DNA from: Hyphomicrobiales bacterium
GTDB taxonomy: Bacteria; Pseudomonadota; Alphaproteobacteria; Rhizobiales; Beijerinckiaceae
Reading direction: 5' to 3'
Assembly (NCBI GenBank): GCA_025351165.1
Contig: JANXWK010000025.1
Span: 1-64,000 of the forward strand
Length of the DNA: 64,000 nucleotides
Part shown: positions 11,005-20,214 of the stretch, one piece after another
How positions within the stretch are numbered: position 1 is the stretch's first letter
How the letters are laid out: each line of letters begins with the position of its first letter
The notes under the pieces: generated by a model
Told to the model about the DNA's origin: nothing
Seen by the model: only the letters and a program-made list of their open reading frames with translations
Database searches by the model: none
Position numbers and translations under genes: made by a program

Positions 11005-11370
11005 TTACTTTCCCTTATCCTTAAGCCATGCCTGCATTTGGGCAATTTCAGTTTCCTGAGCCTTGATTATATCCTCAGCAAGCTTTTTCGTTTCAGCATC
11101 CTTGCCGTATTTTAACTCGATCCTGGCCATGTCTATAGCGCCTTGATGGTGGGGTATCATACCGCGCACAAAATCCACGTCTGTGTCACCAGATAATTTT
11201 ATCATCATGTCTTTATGCATTTTATCATTTGCCTGCATAAAAGCATTGGTGGACTCATTCAGGGATTTTTCGGCACTCATTGCATGACCTTTATGCATTT
11301 CATCTGCAATAGACATGGATGATGAAAGCATAAAAGAGGCTGCCAAGATAAGATTTGATAGCTTTGTCAC
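11005..11370 (-). CDS. Exported DUF305 protein
   Basis: A 121-residue protein with a Sec signal peptide (about 1-22, ending SMSIADE) followed by a His/Met-rich start (MHKGHAM). The DUF305 helical-bundle signature FVRGMIPHHQGAIDMA spans 68-83, with H74 and H75. DUF305 proteins are periplasmic, ferritin-like bundles, and some bind copper through His/Met. A metal-handling role is thus plausible but not shown. The ATG at 11370 follows CAGGAG at a good distance. No copper genes are adjacent. Confidence 0.85.
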   Translation of the reverse strand: MTKLSNLILAASFMLSSSMSIADEMHKGHAMSAEKSLNESTNAFMQANDKMHKDMMIKLSGDTDVDFVRGMIPHHQGAIDMARIELKYGKDAETKKLAEDIIKAQETEIAQMQAWLKDKGK

Positions 11371-11429
11371 TGAAATACTCCTGTTTCGCTGTTAAAGTAA
11401 AAGTTAAATTTTAGGATTAAAAACGGTTT

Positions 11430-12251
11430 TTACCACCATTTGAAAAAATGATGGGTTGGTCCATGATGAGTGGCCAAATTGTCTTGGCCTATATTCAATC
11501 TATTGGAGGCCTCTATTGTTCCTGTAATGTAGACTTTAGCTTGATTTACAGCATTTTCCAGGTCAAGTCCATATGCTAGATAGGCCGTAATTGCAGAAGA
11601 AAGCGTACACCCTGTGCCATGTGTATTGCGCGTTTTTATACGAGGCGAAGCCAAACGTTGAGACTTACCATCAAAAACTAGAATATCGACACTTTCAGCC
11701 CCTGTGCCATGTCCTCCTTTAAGAAGCACAGCTTGGGCGCCCATTCTAATAAGCTTGAAAGCCTGTTTTTCCATGTCTTTTTCAGTTAAGGCAATGGGTT
11801 CTTCCACCAACACCGCAGCTTCTTGCAGATTGGGCGTAACAAGTGCAGCAAGAGGAAACAGTTTAAGTTTTAGGCTGCTGACAGCATCTTGTTGTAAAAG
11901 TGTATCGCCGCTAGTAGCAATCATTACGGGATCAAGTACAATATTTGAAGCATTAAAATGTCTTAAACGTTCTGCAACAGAATTTATAATATCTGTATCA
12001 GAAAGCATACCAATTTTAACCGCAAGTGGCGGTAAATCCTGAAAGACGCTTTCAATCTGCATTCCAACAAAACTTGCTGGCACATTAAAAATACCCTGTA
12101 CACCTTGCGTATTTTGAGCTGTAAGTGCTGTAATTGCGCTTGCACCATAAACCCCAAGCGCTGAAAAGGTTTTAAGATCAGCTTGGATGCCAGCGCCTCC
12201 GCCTGAATCAGAACCTGCAATTGTAAGTGCAATGGCTGTCCCTGCTTCCAT
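11430..12251 (-). CDS. thiD: Hydroxymethylpyrimidine/phosphomethylpyrimidine kinase ThiD
   Basis: Phosphorylates HMP and then HMP-phosphate to give HMP-pyrophosphate, the pyrimidine half of thiamine; cytoplasmic. It has 273 residues, close to the usual 265-270. The ribokinase-fold signature [15 protein letters not shown] is at 13-27 and the anion-hole/catalytic segment NTHGTGC is at 209-215. Its ATG overlaps the TAA of the upstream EamA gene by one base (TAATG), so the two are translationally coupled. No TPP riboswitch was seen before the pair, and no other thi gene is in the window. Confidence 0.93.
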   Translation of the reverse strand: MEAGTAIALTIAGSDSGGGAGIQADLKTFSALGVYGASAITALTAQNTQGVQGIFNVPASFVGMQIESVFQDLPPLAVKIGMLSDTDIINSVAERLRHFNASNIVLDPVMIATSGDTLLQQDAVSSLKLKLFPLAALVTPNLQEAAVLVEEPIALTEKDMEKQAFKLIRMGAQAVLLKGGHGTGAESVDILVFDGKSQRLASPRIKTRNTHGTGCTLSSAITAYLAYGLDLENAVNQAKVYITGTIEASNRLNIGQDNLATHHGPTHHFFKWW

Positions 12252-13252
12252 TATGGAATCTCCTTTTCACGTATGCGTTTCAAACCAAGGTGACGCTCAC
12301 GAAAAATAATGACGAGACCTGAACCAATAACGACTATCGCCCCAAAAATGAGTGAAGTATCTGGTATGTCAGAAAAAAATACCCAGCCAATCAACAGCGC
12401 CCAGATAAGATTAAGGTAGTCAAAGGGTGCAATAACTGATGGCTCTGCATTACGATAACTTTCAGTGAGAGCAATTTGCCCTATACCACCAAAAATGCCA
12501 ACCATAATCAGTAAAACGCCATCCTGAAAATTGGGTTTGAGCCAGGCATATTCAGACACTGCAAAACCAATAAAAAAAGTTAGCCCACTCATGAAGGTTG
12601 TAAGTGCTGAAAAGTAAAACACGATTGTTCCTGTATGTTCACTTAAGGTAAGCTTTCGAACTTCAATCATGGCAAAAGCAGAAAACAGCGCAGCAGCCAA
12701 TCCAAATCCAGCACCTGTCATCATGGCATTTGAATTTAGATAAGCATCTCGCCCAGATAAATTCAAATGTGGGTAAAGCATGATAATAACACCAACCATG
12801 CCAAAACTGACCGCCCCCCACCTGTAAGTGCCAATCGGCTCTTTAAGAAAAATCGCCGCTAAGACGACTGTAAGAATAGGTACAACATAATTAATTGCTG
12901 TTGCATCTGGCAAAGGCAGATATACAAGCGCTGCAAAGCCAAAAAATACACCACCAGACCCAACAAGGCCACGTTTTACATGACCAATAAAATTTTTTGT
13001 GTAAGCGACATTACGAAGCTGTTTGTAATACCAAAGCCAAATAAAAACCACCAGCATGGCAATAAAAGAGCGGAAGAACACAACCTGCCCCACGGGATAA
13101 CTGAACACATTTACATGCGAAACGGCCAGCCACCTAGCTGCGGTACCCATCAGCGTAAAGGATAGGCCGGAGACTATTTTAAGAGCTATACCAGTAAAAG
13201 AAGACAAATGGGGCGCTGCTAAAGTTGAACGGACAATCCAGGAATACCACAT
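12251..13252 (-). CDS. EamA/DMT-family membrane transporter
   Basis: A 333-residue inner-membrane protein with about ten hydrophobic segments in two homologous halves, the EamA drug/metabolite transporter design. Examples are [20 protein letters not shown] near the start and [19 protein letters not shown] in the second half. The second-half motif [20 protein letters not shown] is typical of the RhaT/YdcZ-like S-adenosylmethionine or amino-acid exporter branch, but the substrate cannot be predicted. It is coupled to thiD by a one-base overlap, which hints at a thiamine-related or general exporter role, though chance pairing is just as likely. The start at 13252 adds about 20 residues before the first span and may be too early. 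Confidence 0.85.
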   Translation of the reverse strand: MWYSWIVRSTLAAPHLSSFTGIALKIVSGLSFTLMGTAARWLAVSHVNVFSYPVGQVVFFRSFIAMLVVFIWLWYYKQLRNVAYTKNFIGHVKRGLVGSGGVFFGFAALVYLPLPDATAINYVVPILTVVLAAIFLKEPIGTYRWGAVSFGMVGVIIMLYPHLNLSGRDAYLNSNAMMTGAGFGLAAALFSAFAMIEVRKLTLSEHTGTIVFYFSALTTFMSGLTFFIGFAVSEYAWLKPNFQDGVLLIMVGIFGGIGQIALTESYRNAEPSVIAPFDYLNLIWALLIGWVFFSDIPDTSLIFGAIVVIGSGLVIIFRERHLGLKRIREKEIP

Positions 13253-13297
13253 AACAACTTTACAGGCACTCTTTATTGATCAAAGTTTACTGCGACT

Positions 13298-13939
13298 TTA
13301 ATGTGTCAAAAACCATTCCACTACATATGGAAAAAGGGTCGGGAGATGTGTTGGAAAATGATTTTTCCGTCGATCAATTTCTCTTCTGCCATCTTCGTGA
13401 ATTTTTATTGTTTCACGCTCTTGCCATGTCATAGGCTTTTTGGTCTTTTTTGGCTTTTCAGCAGCGGAATGGGGATGTACAGTTTGATTGGTTAATACGG
13501 CAAGAGGCAATTTCATCTGCTCCAACCGCCGTCTCTCCTCATCAATTACAGCCTTTTGCTGTTCATTTAGATGGGCGCGGCATGAAGTCTTAAATTCAAG
13601 AAGCTCTTCACGTTTTTGCTCTATTATTTCATTAAATTTTTTAATGGTGTCGTTAAGCATGCTCTGTTGAGCAAAAGCTCCACTGTAGTTTTCACGTCTA
13701 GCATGAGCATCGCGTCGAAAAGTTGCACTCCTGATTTCGCGTCTAAGTTTATTTAGATCTGGCCTTCTTTCAAATCTTAATAAACTGTCTCCTTGCATAT
13801 GCCCTTCTTCATCTTGCAAAGAATTCACCCTGAATAATTTATTGTACTTTTCTCTACAAAAATCACCAAAGGAATTGCTTCGATTTCCTTTGGAAATCAA
13901 ACTTCTAGTACTATAATTACCTACTTCACCTATACTCAT
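13298..13939 (-). CDS. Orphan Arg/Lys-rich coiled-coil protein
   Basis: I do not recognise this protein (213 residues from ATG 13939). It has no signal peptide and no membrane span. The central half (about 60-150) is rich in Arg, Glu and Lys with heptad-like helices (MLNDTIKKFNEIIEQKREEL), and the C-terminus is basic and aromatic (LPTLFPYVVEWFLTH). A GTG eight codons upstream (13963) is an alternative start. ATG 13939 is preferred because AAGAAAG precedes it and it places the upstream TGTAAG element 56 bp away, as for the gene at 52918 (58 bp). Composition and isolation resemble effector-like accessory proteins, but that is inference. Confidence 0.55.
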   Translation of the reverse strand: MSIGEVGNYSTRSLISKGNRSNSFGDFCREKYNKLFRVNSLQDEEGHMQGDSLLRFERRPDLNKLRREIRSATFRRDAHARRENYSGAFAQQSMLNDTIKKFNEIIEQKREELLEFKTSCRAHLNEQQKAVIDEERRRLEQMKLPLAVLTNQTVHPHSAAEKPKKTKKPMTWQERETIKIHEDGRREIDRRKNHFPTHLPTLFPYVVEWFLTH

Positions 13940-13995
13940 TTTCTTAACTTTCTTGTTAGGCACGCAAATATCACAGTTTTTAATAAAACCTTTAC

Positions 13996-14014
13996 CTTAC
14001 ACCAGCCTTACAAG
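13996..14014 (-). promoter_or_regulatory. Tandem TGTAAG element upstream of orphan gene 13939
   Basis: On the minus strand, CTTGTAAGGCTGGTGTAAG has TGTAAG half-sites 11 bp apart. It matches 18 of 19 bases of the element at 52977. Similarity continues upstream: with the next 25 bases included, 33 of 44 positions agree without gaps, ending in a shared ATTAGAAA. Confidence 0.6.
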
Positions 14015-14137
14015 TTTCAATAAAAAACAGATTTCTAATAGTTTTACTTGCATTACTGCTATGCGAAAACAGTAAATTCACTTTTTTTCTGTCACAAAAC
14101 TGTAATCTAAATCTAGTTACTGATTAGAGATACTTGT

Positions 14138-14165
14138 AAACAAGCCATAATTGGAAACAAGCCAT
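14138..14165 (+). repeat. 17-bp direct repeat covering a start codon
   Basis: AAACAAGCCAT occurs at 14138-14148 and again at 14155-14165, separated by AATTGG. The second copy contains the first two bases of the start ATG of the phosphoesterase gene (14164). The GGAAAC in the spacer is its likely ribosome site. It looks like a small local duplication and has no obvious function. Confidence 0.6.
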
Positions 14166-14970
14166 GACAGAAGACAATATGCAGCATGTCAGGACACTGT
14201 TTCTTTCAGATGTACATCTGGGAACAAAAGGTGCCAAAGCAGAAATGCTCCTGGATTTTCTGCGCCATTACAACGCTGATACCATCTTTCTCGTTGGCGA
14301 TATTATAGACGGCTGGAAGCTGAAAAATGGGTGGTATTTCCCTCAAAGTCACAATGATGTTGTCCAGAAACTGCTCCGTAAAGCCCGTAAAGGTGCAAGA
14401 ATAATCTATATCCCAGGCAATCACGATGAATTTTTTCGTGATTTTCTTGGTCTGACATTTGGTGGAGTGGAAATGTATGAAAACTTCATCCATATAGCCG
14501 CAGACGGCAAAAAATACCTTGTTATTCATGGTGACTATTTTGATGTTGTTGTAAAACACGCAAAATGGCTCGCATTTTTAGGCGATTATGCGTATAGTTT
14601 TGCATTAGGTGCAAATACTTACCTAAATATTATCCGCCGCAGGCTTGGTTTTACATACTGGTCGTTATCAGCCTGGGCTAAACTTAAAGTCAAGAATGCC
14701 GTCAATTTCATAGGCCGTTTTGAGGAAACACTGGCGGCAGAAGCTAAACGCATCAATGTGGATGGTGTTATTTGCGGCCACATTCATCACGCTGCAAATA
14801 AAAATATAAACGGTGTAATGTACTTTAATACGGGTGACTGGGTTGAATCCTGTACAGCATTGATAGAGCATTATGATGGTAAAATGGAGATTATTCACTG
14901 GGCAGAAATGGTTGCACTGACCACTCCAGAAATGTTAAAGACAGAAAACAAGCAACTGGAAATAGTTTGA
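14164..14970 (+). CDS. LpxH-like metallophosphoesterase (UDP-2,3-diacylglucosamine pyrophosphatase family)
   Basis: A 268-residue calcineurin-type phosphoesterase with the full metal-binding set: D16 and H18 (SDVHLG), D46 (GDIID), N86-H87-D88 (GNHDE), H122 (IHGDYFD) and H206/H208 (GHIHHA). The closest family is LpxH, which hydrolyses UDP-2,3-diacylglucosamine in lipid A synthesis at the inner membrane. Alphaproteobacteria usually use LpxI for that step inside the lpx cluster, so this gene may instead act on another nucleotide-linked or lipid phosphate. It is followed 15 bp later by a GT4 glycosyltransferase, which points to envelope lipid or glycan work. Confidence 0.8.
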   Translation: MTEDNMQHVRTLFLSDVHLGTKGAKAEMLLDFLRHYNADTIFLVGDIIDGWKLKNGWYFPQSHNDVVQKLLRKARKGARIIYIPGNHDEFFRDFLGLTFGGVEMYENFIHIAADGKKYLVIHGDYFDVVVKHAKWLAFLGDYAYSFALGANTYLNIIRRRLGFTYWSLSAWAKLKVKNAVNFIGRFEETLAAEAKRINVDGVICGHIHHAANKNINGVMYFNTGDWVESCTALIEHYDGKMEIIHWAEMVALTTPEMLKTENKQLEIV

Positions 14971-14985
14971 GATAGCAGAGGCAAG

Positions 14986-16017
14986 ATGAAAATTCTGATT
15001 GCGACTGATGCTTGGCATCCGCAGATCAACGGTGTAGTACGCTCGCTTCAGCAGATGAGTGCCCAGATGATAAAAATGGGCATAAAAGTCCATTTTATAA
15101 CACCAGAGTTGTTTACCACATTTCCCCTTCCCACTTATCCAGAAATTCGTCTGTCTTTTGTATCACAAAAATCCATAGCAAGGCATGTTGCAGAATTTGA
15201 ACCAGACCACATTCACATTGCAACAGAAGGACCAATCGGCTTTCAGACACGCCGTTACTGCATGAAAACGAGGCGTATTTTTACAACAAGTTACCATACT
15301 CGTTTTCCTGAATATATTTCTGCTCGTCTACCCATTCCAGAAAGTCTTAGTTATGCAGGGCTGCGGCGTTTTCATAATGCAGGCCATGGTGTGATGGTTG
15401 CAACACAAACCATGCGCGATGAACTCGATGCAAAAGGGTTCAAAAATATCATGGCATGGTCAAGAGGCGTAGATTCAAATCTATACTACCCTCATAATCG
15501 TGAAACTGTTAATTTGCCTGAACTGGATGGGTTGGAGAGACCGTTTTTTCTCTATGTAGGACGAGTATCAGTCGAAAAAAATCTTGAGGCTTTTCTTTCA
15601 CTGGACCTACCTGGTACAAAAATAATTGTAGGCGATGGTCCAAGCAAACAGATTCTGGAGAAGTATTACCCATCATCAAAGTTCCTTGGAATACGTCAAG
15701 GTGAGCAGCTCGCCCAAATTTATTCTATGGCGGATGTATTTGTATTTCCGAGCCTTACTGACACATTTGGTATTGTTTTGCTGGAAGCATTGGCTTGCGG
15801 CACTCCAATTGCTGCATTTCCTGTCATTGGCCCAAAAGATGCGCTTGAAGGTGCCGATGTTGGAGTGCTTGACATGGATTTGAAGGCTGCTGCGCTTAGT
15901 GCACTTTTAATACCACGCACAAAATGTCGAGAATATGCTTTGACAAAAACCTGGTATGAAAGCGCTCAACAGTTTATTCAAAATGTTAAGGCCGCTCAGG
16001 ACACAGCAATTAGGTAA
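14986..16017 (+). CDS. GT4-family glycosyltransferase
   Basis: A 343-residue retaining glycosyltransferase with a GT-B fold. The N-terminal domain starts MKILIATDAWHPQINGVVRSL and carries HIATEGPIG. The C-terminal nucleotide-sugar domain has FLYVGRVSVEKNLEAFL and the EX7E region in FVFPSLTDTFGIVLLEALACG. This branch includes lipid glycosyltransferases acting on diacylglycerol or phosphatidylinositol-type acceptors, so a glycolipid product is likely; donor and acceptor are unknown. AGAGG precedes the ATG. It forms an operon with the phosphoesterase at 14164, and its last 8 bases overlap the convergent CheZ-like gene. Confidence 0.85.
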   Translation: MKILIATDAWHPQINGVVRSLQQMSAQMIKMGIKVHFITPELFTTFPLPTYPEIRLSFVSQKSIARHVAEFEPDHIHIATEGPIGFQTRRYCMKTRRIFTTSYHTRFPEYISARLPIPESLSYAGLRRFHNAGHGVMVATQTMRDELDAKGFKNIMAWSRGVDSNLYYPHNRETVNLPELDGLERPFFLYVGRVSVEKNLEAFLSLDLPGTKIIVGDGPSKQILEKYYPSSKFLGIRQGEQLAQIYSMADVFVFPSLTDTFGIVLLEALACGTPIAAFPVIGPKDALEGADVGVLDMDLKAAALSALLIPRTKCREYALTKTWYESAQQFIQNVKAAQDTAIR

Positions 16018-16993
16018 ACAGAGAAAATTTGTCATCCAATGATTTTTGATCAAGTTCATCAAGTTTGGACAGACGAGTATTTATAATTAAATGGCTGATT
16101 TTAGATGAACTATTTTCAGTTTTTTTTTCTTTATCAAAAACAACAGCTTTTGCATCTTCTTGTTTTGTCAGGACTTCAGATAAATTAACATTTGTCTCAT
16201 TAACCCAGTTACCAGGTATATTCTGGTTTTTTTCGGACTGATTAACACTCTCGCTCGTCTGGGCGTATCCCCAGTTCAGCGCAAAATCTACATCTGCTTG
16301 AACAAGATTTGGCTCAACAACGCTGATTGGCAAGTTCAATTCAGGCTTATGATTATTTTCATGCGCATCCGTAATCCCAAATCCTTCTACACCCTGTAAA
16401 ATACCAATCATTTTATTGATGCGGTTTTCGAGAAAGCGCATTGTTTCAATAACTTTATTCGTACGTTGCGCCGTTAAATCTTGAAATGAGCAGGCTAAAT
16501 AAATTTTGGTTGAACGCGCATCAAGAGCGTCACATGTCTCAACAGCAAGACCCCCTTCGCGCATAGTCCAGGCAATTTCCTGAATTTCCTCAGCTGATTC
16601 CAAAATTTCAGATGTTGCATGCTCAATTGAGCGTGTTATGGCATCAAGCTCACCAGAAACTAATTCTACATGTGTTGGATCAGCATCCAGAAGACCAATA
16701 GCTGTCACCTCATTCTGAGTATCTGCAATTTTATGAGACATTTCAAGCAGATCGTTGCGTAGCGTCTCTATAACAATGTTATTTACATCAAGAGCAGGTT
16801 TTGCAGCATAAACACTGCCTGAAACAGCATTCTGCAATTTTTCAATAGCAGACATAACAGTTTGCGTGTCACTAACACGGTTGCGCTTGGCAAATTCGGC
16901 CAAGAACCAGCGTCCGCGCTCACTTGAACCCACCGCGGCTTCGATAGCATCGTAATCGTTTAGGCCAAACTGAGCTCCTGGCGGGCTATTCAT
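16010..16993 (-). CDS. CheZ-like protein phosphatase
   Basis: A 327-residue protein whose middle is a long helical hairpin. It ends in ACSFQDLTAQRTNKVIE (167-183), matching the CheZ active-site helix QDLTGQ, with D172 and Q176 at the catalytic Asp and Gln positions. CheZ dephosphorylates CheY-P to reset flagellar switching. The C-terminal 100 residues are poorly conserved and Asn/Ser-rich, and the CheY-binding tail is not obvious. No che cluster is in the window, though flgE is at its edge. It could act on another receiver protein. The start at 16993 lacks a clear ribosome site. Confidence 0.7.
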   Translation of the reverse strand: MNSPPGAQFGLNDYDAIEAAVGSSERGRWFLAEFAKRNRVSDTQTVMSAIEKLQNAVSGSVYAAKPALDVNNIVIETLRNDLLEMSHKIADTQNEVTAIGLLDADPTHVELVSGELDAITRSIEHATSEILESAEEIQEIAWTMREGGLAVETCDALDARSTKIYLACSFQDLTAQRTNKVIETMRFLENRINKMIGILQGVEGFGITDAHENNHKPELNLPISVVEPNLVQADVDFALNWGYAQTSESVNQSEKNQNIPGNWVNETNVNLSEVLTKQEDAKAVVFDKEKKTENSSSKISHLIINTRLSKLDELDQKSLDDKFSLFT

Positions 16994-17188
16994 GTATTAG
17001 GGACCAACTAAGCTAGAAGAAGTACATATCGCTGTAACTTTAATCCACGAAAGCTTAAAAGACAGTTTAGCCAAAATTAAAATACCGCATAACTTTAGAA
17101 TAAAATGCTCGAATGCGTGTCTAAACTCTTGCAAAGATAAGTATTATGTCACTATCTGTAACTGTATATTCGGAGCCACTTAAATTAA

Positions 17189-18325
17189 ATGTCAGCCTCA
17201 CCATCTGTAAAAGCCAATCCTCAGGGTGATGTTCTTAACATGTCTTTTCATGGTATGTGGACAGCCAACAATGCTAATGAGGCCGAAAAAGCCAGTAAAG
17301 AAGCATCAAGTCTCATTAATGGTTCCAAAAAAGTTAATCTGGATCTTTCTAAAGTTGAGCATATTGACACGATGGGCGCTTGGCTGCTTGCCCGCCTTCA
17401 GCTGGAGTTAAAAAATAACACCATACCAGTTACAATATCTGGCGCAAAAGAAGAGCTGCGCATTTTATTGGATGAAATAAAGTGCCATGATCTCACTCCC
17501 CCAAAATCTGATATTCCTAAATTTCGTTTAACAGATATTTTAGCAGGTATTGGCGAAACCATAATTATGAGCGGCAATGATTTGCTGCGTGGCACAGCAT
17601 TTTTAGGAAATTTTGTTGTTGCAGTTGGACAGGTTATTCTTCATCCGAAGCGGTTTCGTTTTTCTGCACTTGTTAACCAGATAGAAAAAATGGCCTTTCG
17701 TGGAGCGCCCATAATCATTCTTATATCATTTCTGGTTGGGGCAATTATTGCTCAGCAAAGCCTGTTCCAGCTTGCAAGTTATGGCACAAGCGCCTTTGTG
17801 GCTGATTTGCTTGGTATTCTTATTTTGCGTGAACTTGCTGTGCTGCTCACAGCTATTATGATGGCTGGTCGCTCTGGCTCCAGTATAACAGCAGAACTTG
17901 GCTCCATGAAAATGCGCGAGGAGATTGACGCCCTTCAGACAATGGGATTAGATCCAACAGAAACATTGGTTATTCCCCGTGTTCTGGCTTTGGTTATAGC
18001 TATGCCAATCCTTACGTTCATCAGCTCGATATCTGGCTTGTTGGGTGGTGGAATTGTCGCCCTTGTTTACGGTAATGTTAGCCCGGATATTTTCATTTCC
18101 AGGTTGCAGGGATCAATCGGGCTGAATACATTCCTGGTTGGTATGATTAAGGCACCTTTCATGGCACTTGTTATTGGGCTGATAGCCTGTGTTGAAGGCT
18201 TGGCAGTCAAAGGGTCAGCCGAGTCTCTGGGCAGCCAAACGACAGCCTCGGTTGTGAAATCCATTTTCATGGTAATCGTTGTTGATGGGTTGTTCGCTAT
18301 GTTCTTTGCAAGCATCAATTATTGA
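17189..18325 (+). CDS. mlaE: MlaE-type lipid ABC transporter permease with N-terminal STAS domain
   Basis: A 378-residue inner-membrane permease of the MlaE family, which moves phospholipids between inner membrane and periplasm and keeps the outer membrane asymmetric. Residues about 10-100 form a STAS domain (KVNLDLSKVEHIDTMGAWLL). This domain is a separate protein (MlaB) in E. coli and is fused here, as is usual in Alphaproteobacteria. The rest has the MlaE core with about five spans and the conserved GRSGSSITAELGSMKMREEIDALQ coupling region (split here as GRSGSSITAELG and MREEIDALQTMGLDP). It is the first gene of a four-gene operon running to 20790. CGGAG precedes the start at a somewhat long distance. 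Confidence 0.92.
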   Translation: MSASPSVKANPQGDVLNMSFHGMWTANNANEAEKASKEASSLINGSKKVNLDLSKVEHIDTMGAWLLARLQLELKNNTIPVTISGAKEELRILLDEIKCHDLTPPKSDIPKFRLTDILAGIGETIIMSGNDLLRGTAFLGNFVVAVGQVILHPKRFRFSALVNQIEKMAFRGAPIIILISFLVGAIIAQQSLFQLASYGTSAFVADLLGILILRELAVLLTAIMMAGRSGSSITAELGSMKMREEIDALQTMGLDPTETLVIPRVLALVIAMPILTFISSISGLLGGGIVALVYGNVSPDIFISRLQGSIGLNTFLVGMIKAPFMALVIGLIACVEGLAVKGSAESLGSQTTASVVKSIFMVIVVDGLFAMFFASINY

Positions 18326-18333
18326 GTAAAAAC

Positions 18334-19113
18334 ATGCCAAAACAGGAATCAATTATCTCCATTCAAGATCTTAGCGTTGGCTTTGGCGATAAAATTATTA
18401 ACAAAAATCTCAATCTTGATGTTTATAGGGGTGAGATTTTAGGTGTTGTAGGTGCGTCCGGCACTGGCAAATCTGTGTTATTGCGGACAATCATAGGCCT
18501 TATACCAAAACGTGCTGGCACAATAAAAGTGTTTGATCAGGACTTTGCTGCTTTGAACGACAATCAAAGACGTAGCATTGAGTGCCGATGGGGAATTTTA
18601 TTCCAGCAGGGGGCACTTTTCTCATCATTGACAGTTAAGCAGAATATACAATTGCCAATGCGTGAACACTTAAACATGTCAGAACACCTTATGGACGATC
18701 TAGCCATACTTAAAATAGAGATGGTAGGTCTTAAACCTGATGCTGCTGGCAAATTTCCTTCTGAACTTTCTGGTGGTATGATCAAGCGCGCAGCATTGGC
18801 AAGAGCACTCGCCCTTGATCCTGAAATCGTGTTCCTTGATGAGCCTACATCAGGTCTTGACCCTATAAGCGCTGGAGAATTCGACCAGTTAATTGCAACT
18901 TTGCAGAAAACTTTGGGACTAACAGTGTTCATGGTTACACATGATCTTGATAGTTTACGCAATGTCTGCGACAGAATCGCTGCGCTGGGTGATGGAAAAG
19001 TGCTTGAAACTGGAACAATGGAAAAAATGATGCAGTCTGACCATCCATGGCTTAAAGCTTACTTTCATGATGCTCGCGCTGACACAAGGGTAAATACAAG
19101 AGTTCCAGTTTAG
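18334..19113 (+). CDS. mlaF: MlaF-type lipid ABC transporter ATP-binding protein
   Basis: Cytoplasmic ATPase of the Mla transporter, 259 residues. Walker A is GASGTGKS (40-47), the signature is LSGGM and Walker B is IVFLDEPTSGLDP, followed by the switch His in MVTHDLDSLR. A Q-loop (FQQGALFSSL) is present. Two starts are possible: a TTG at 18322 that overlaps the mlaE stop, and the ATG at 18334 eight bases after it. The ATG is chosen because it gives the usual short N-terminus; translation is probably coupled to mlaE either way. Confidence 0.92.
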   Translation: MPKQESIISIQDLSVGFGDKIINKNLNLDVYRGEILGVVGASGTGKSVLLRTIIGLIPKRAGTIKVFDQDFAALNDNQRRSIECRWGILFQQGALFSSLTVKQNIQLPMREHLNMSEHLMDDLAILKIEMVGLKPDAAGKFPSELSGGMIKRAALARALALDPEIVFLDEPTSGLDPISAGEFDQLIATLQKTLGLTVFMVTHDLDSLRNVCDRIAALGDGKVLETGTMEKMMQSDHPWLKAYFHDARADTRVNTRVPV

Positions 19114-19159
19114 ATGAACATGCAACCGTCACAATAAACAGTAAGGTAAACACAGCATA

Positions 19160-20206
19160 ATGGAAAATCGGGCAAATTACATTCTTGTTGGTAGTTTTAC
19201 GCTCGCAATTATAGCGTCAATCTTTGCGTTTGTGTGGTGGTTCAGGGCAGCCAATTCATCAGAGGAACGACAGACCTATCGCATAGTTTTCACAGGTTCA
19301 GTAACTGGATTAGCCCGTGGCGCAGTCGTGCGCTTTAATGGTTTGCGTGTTGGTGAGGTTAAAACAATTGAACTTATGCCCGACGATCCCAGCCGAGTGC
19401 AGGCATTAATTGAAGTCGAACCAAAAACTCCTATTAGGAGCGATACAAAGGCAAGTCTTCAATACCAGGGTTTGACAGGAGTTGCGGCTGTTCAGCTGGT
19501 AGGCGGAAGCAGTAAAGCGCCTGTAATCAGTTCACAGGAAAATAATGGTCCTCTTACACTCTACGCCGAGCGCTCAGACTTTCAGGATATTCTGGAAACA
19601 GCCCAGCGCGTTTCTACAAAAGTTGATACTATTGCCTCACGAATAGACAAAATTGTGGCTGATAATGAAGGACAGATCAACAATATCATTAGCAACTCCG
19701 ACAAATTGTCAAAAGCTTTAGCAGATCAGGTTGCAGGCTTTGACACAAAATCCTTGAATAGATCACTCGATCAGATGTCAAAATTTGTAGATATGCTGAA
19801 TATACGCTCAAACGATGTTGATTCCGCCATAAAGGACGTAGCGTCAATTTCCAGCAAACTCAATAAATCAGCCGACAGGGTAGATAGTGTACTCATTGCC
19901 GCCCAGAATTTTCTGGGTGTGGAAGGTGGTGCAAACGGGCTTACGAAAAACATGTTTGTTGAAATTACAGAAACAGCAAAATCCTTCAGATTACTTGCCA
20001 ATAATCTTGACAGGAGAACCTCCGAAATAACAGCGGGCATAACCAGGCTGTCAAGCTCTGGGCTACGTGATTTTGAAGCTTTAACATCTGATACACGTAA
20101 AGCTGTCAATGACATAGGTCGTACAGTCCGCAATCTTGACCGCAATCCAAGCCAGCTTATTTTTGGTGGCAAATCAACCGTGCCAGAATATAATGGGGGC
20201 AGATAG
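19160..20206 (+). CDS. mlaD: MlaD-type MCE-domain lipid-binding protein
   Basis: A 348-residue periplasmic substrate-binding component with one N-terminal membrane anchor (about 9-29). The MCE domain follows (about 37-115: VTGLARGAVVRFNGLRVGEV, then LQYQGLTGVAAVQLVGG). A long helical tail comes next (about 150-340), longer than in E. coli MlaD, as is normal for alphaproteobacterial and plant-type versions. MCE proteins form hexameric rings that carry lipids across the periplasm. It is the third gene of the mla operon, 46 bp after mlaF. Confidence 0.9.
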   Translation: MENRANYILVGSFTLAIIASIFAFVWWFRAANSSEERQTYRIVFTGSVTGLARGAVVRFNGLRVGEVKTIELMPDDPSRVQALIEVEPKTPIRSDTKASLQYQGLTGVAAVQLVGGSSKAPVISSQENNGPLTLYAERSDFQDILETAQRVSTKVDTIASRIDKIVADNEGQINNIISNSDKLSKALADQVAGFDTKSLNRSLDQMSKFVDMLNIRSNDVDSAIKDVASISSKLNKSADRVDSVLIAAQNFLGVEGGANGLTKNMFVEITETAKSFRLLANNLDRRTSEITAGITRLSSSGLRDFEALTSDTRKAVNDIGRTVRNLDRNPSQLIFGGKSTVPEYNGGR

Positions 20207-20214
20207 TTCAAAAA

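Noticed and set aside
19771-20211. Minus-strand frame of 146 codons inside mlaD
   Set aside because: Antisense to a conserved MCE gene, no ribosome site and no recognisable motif.
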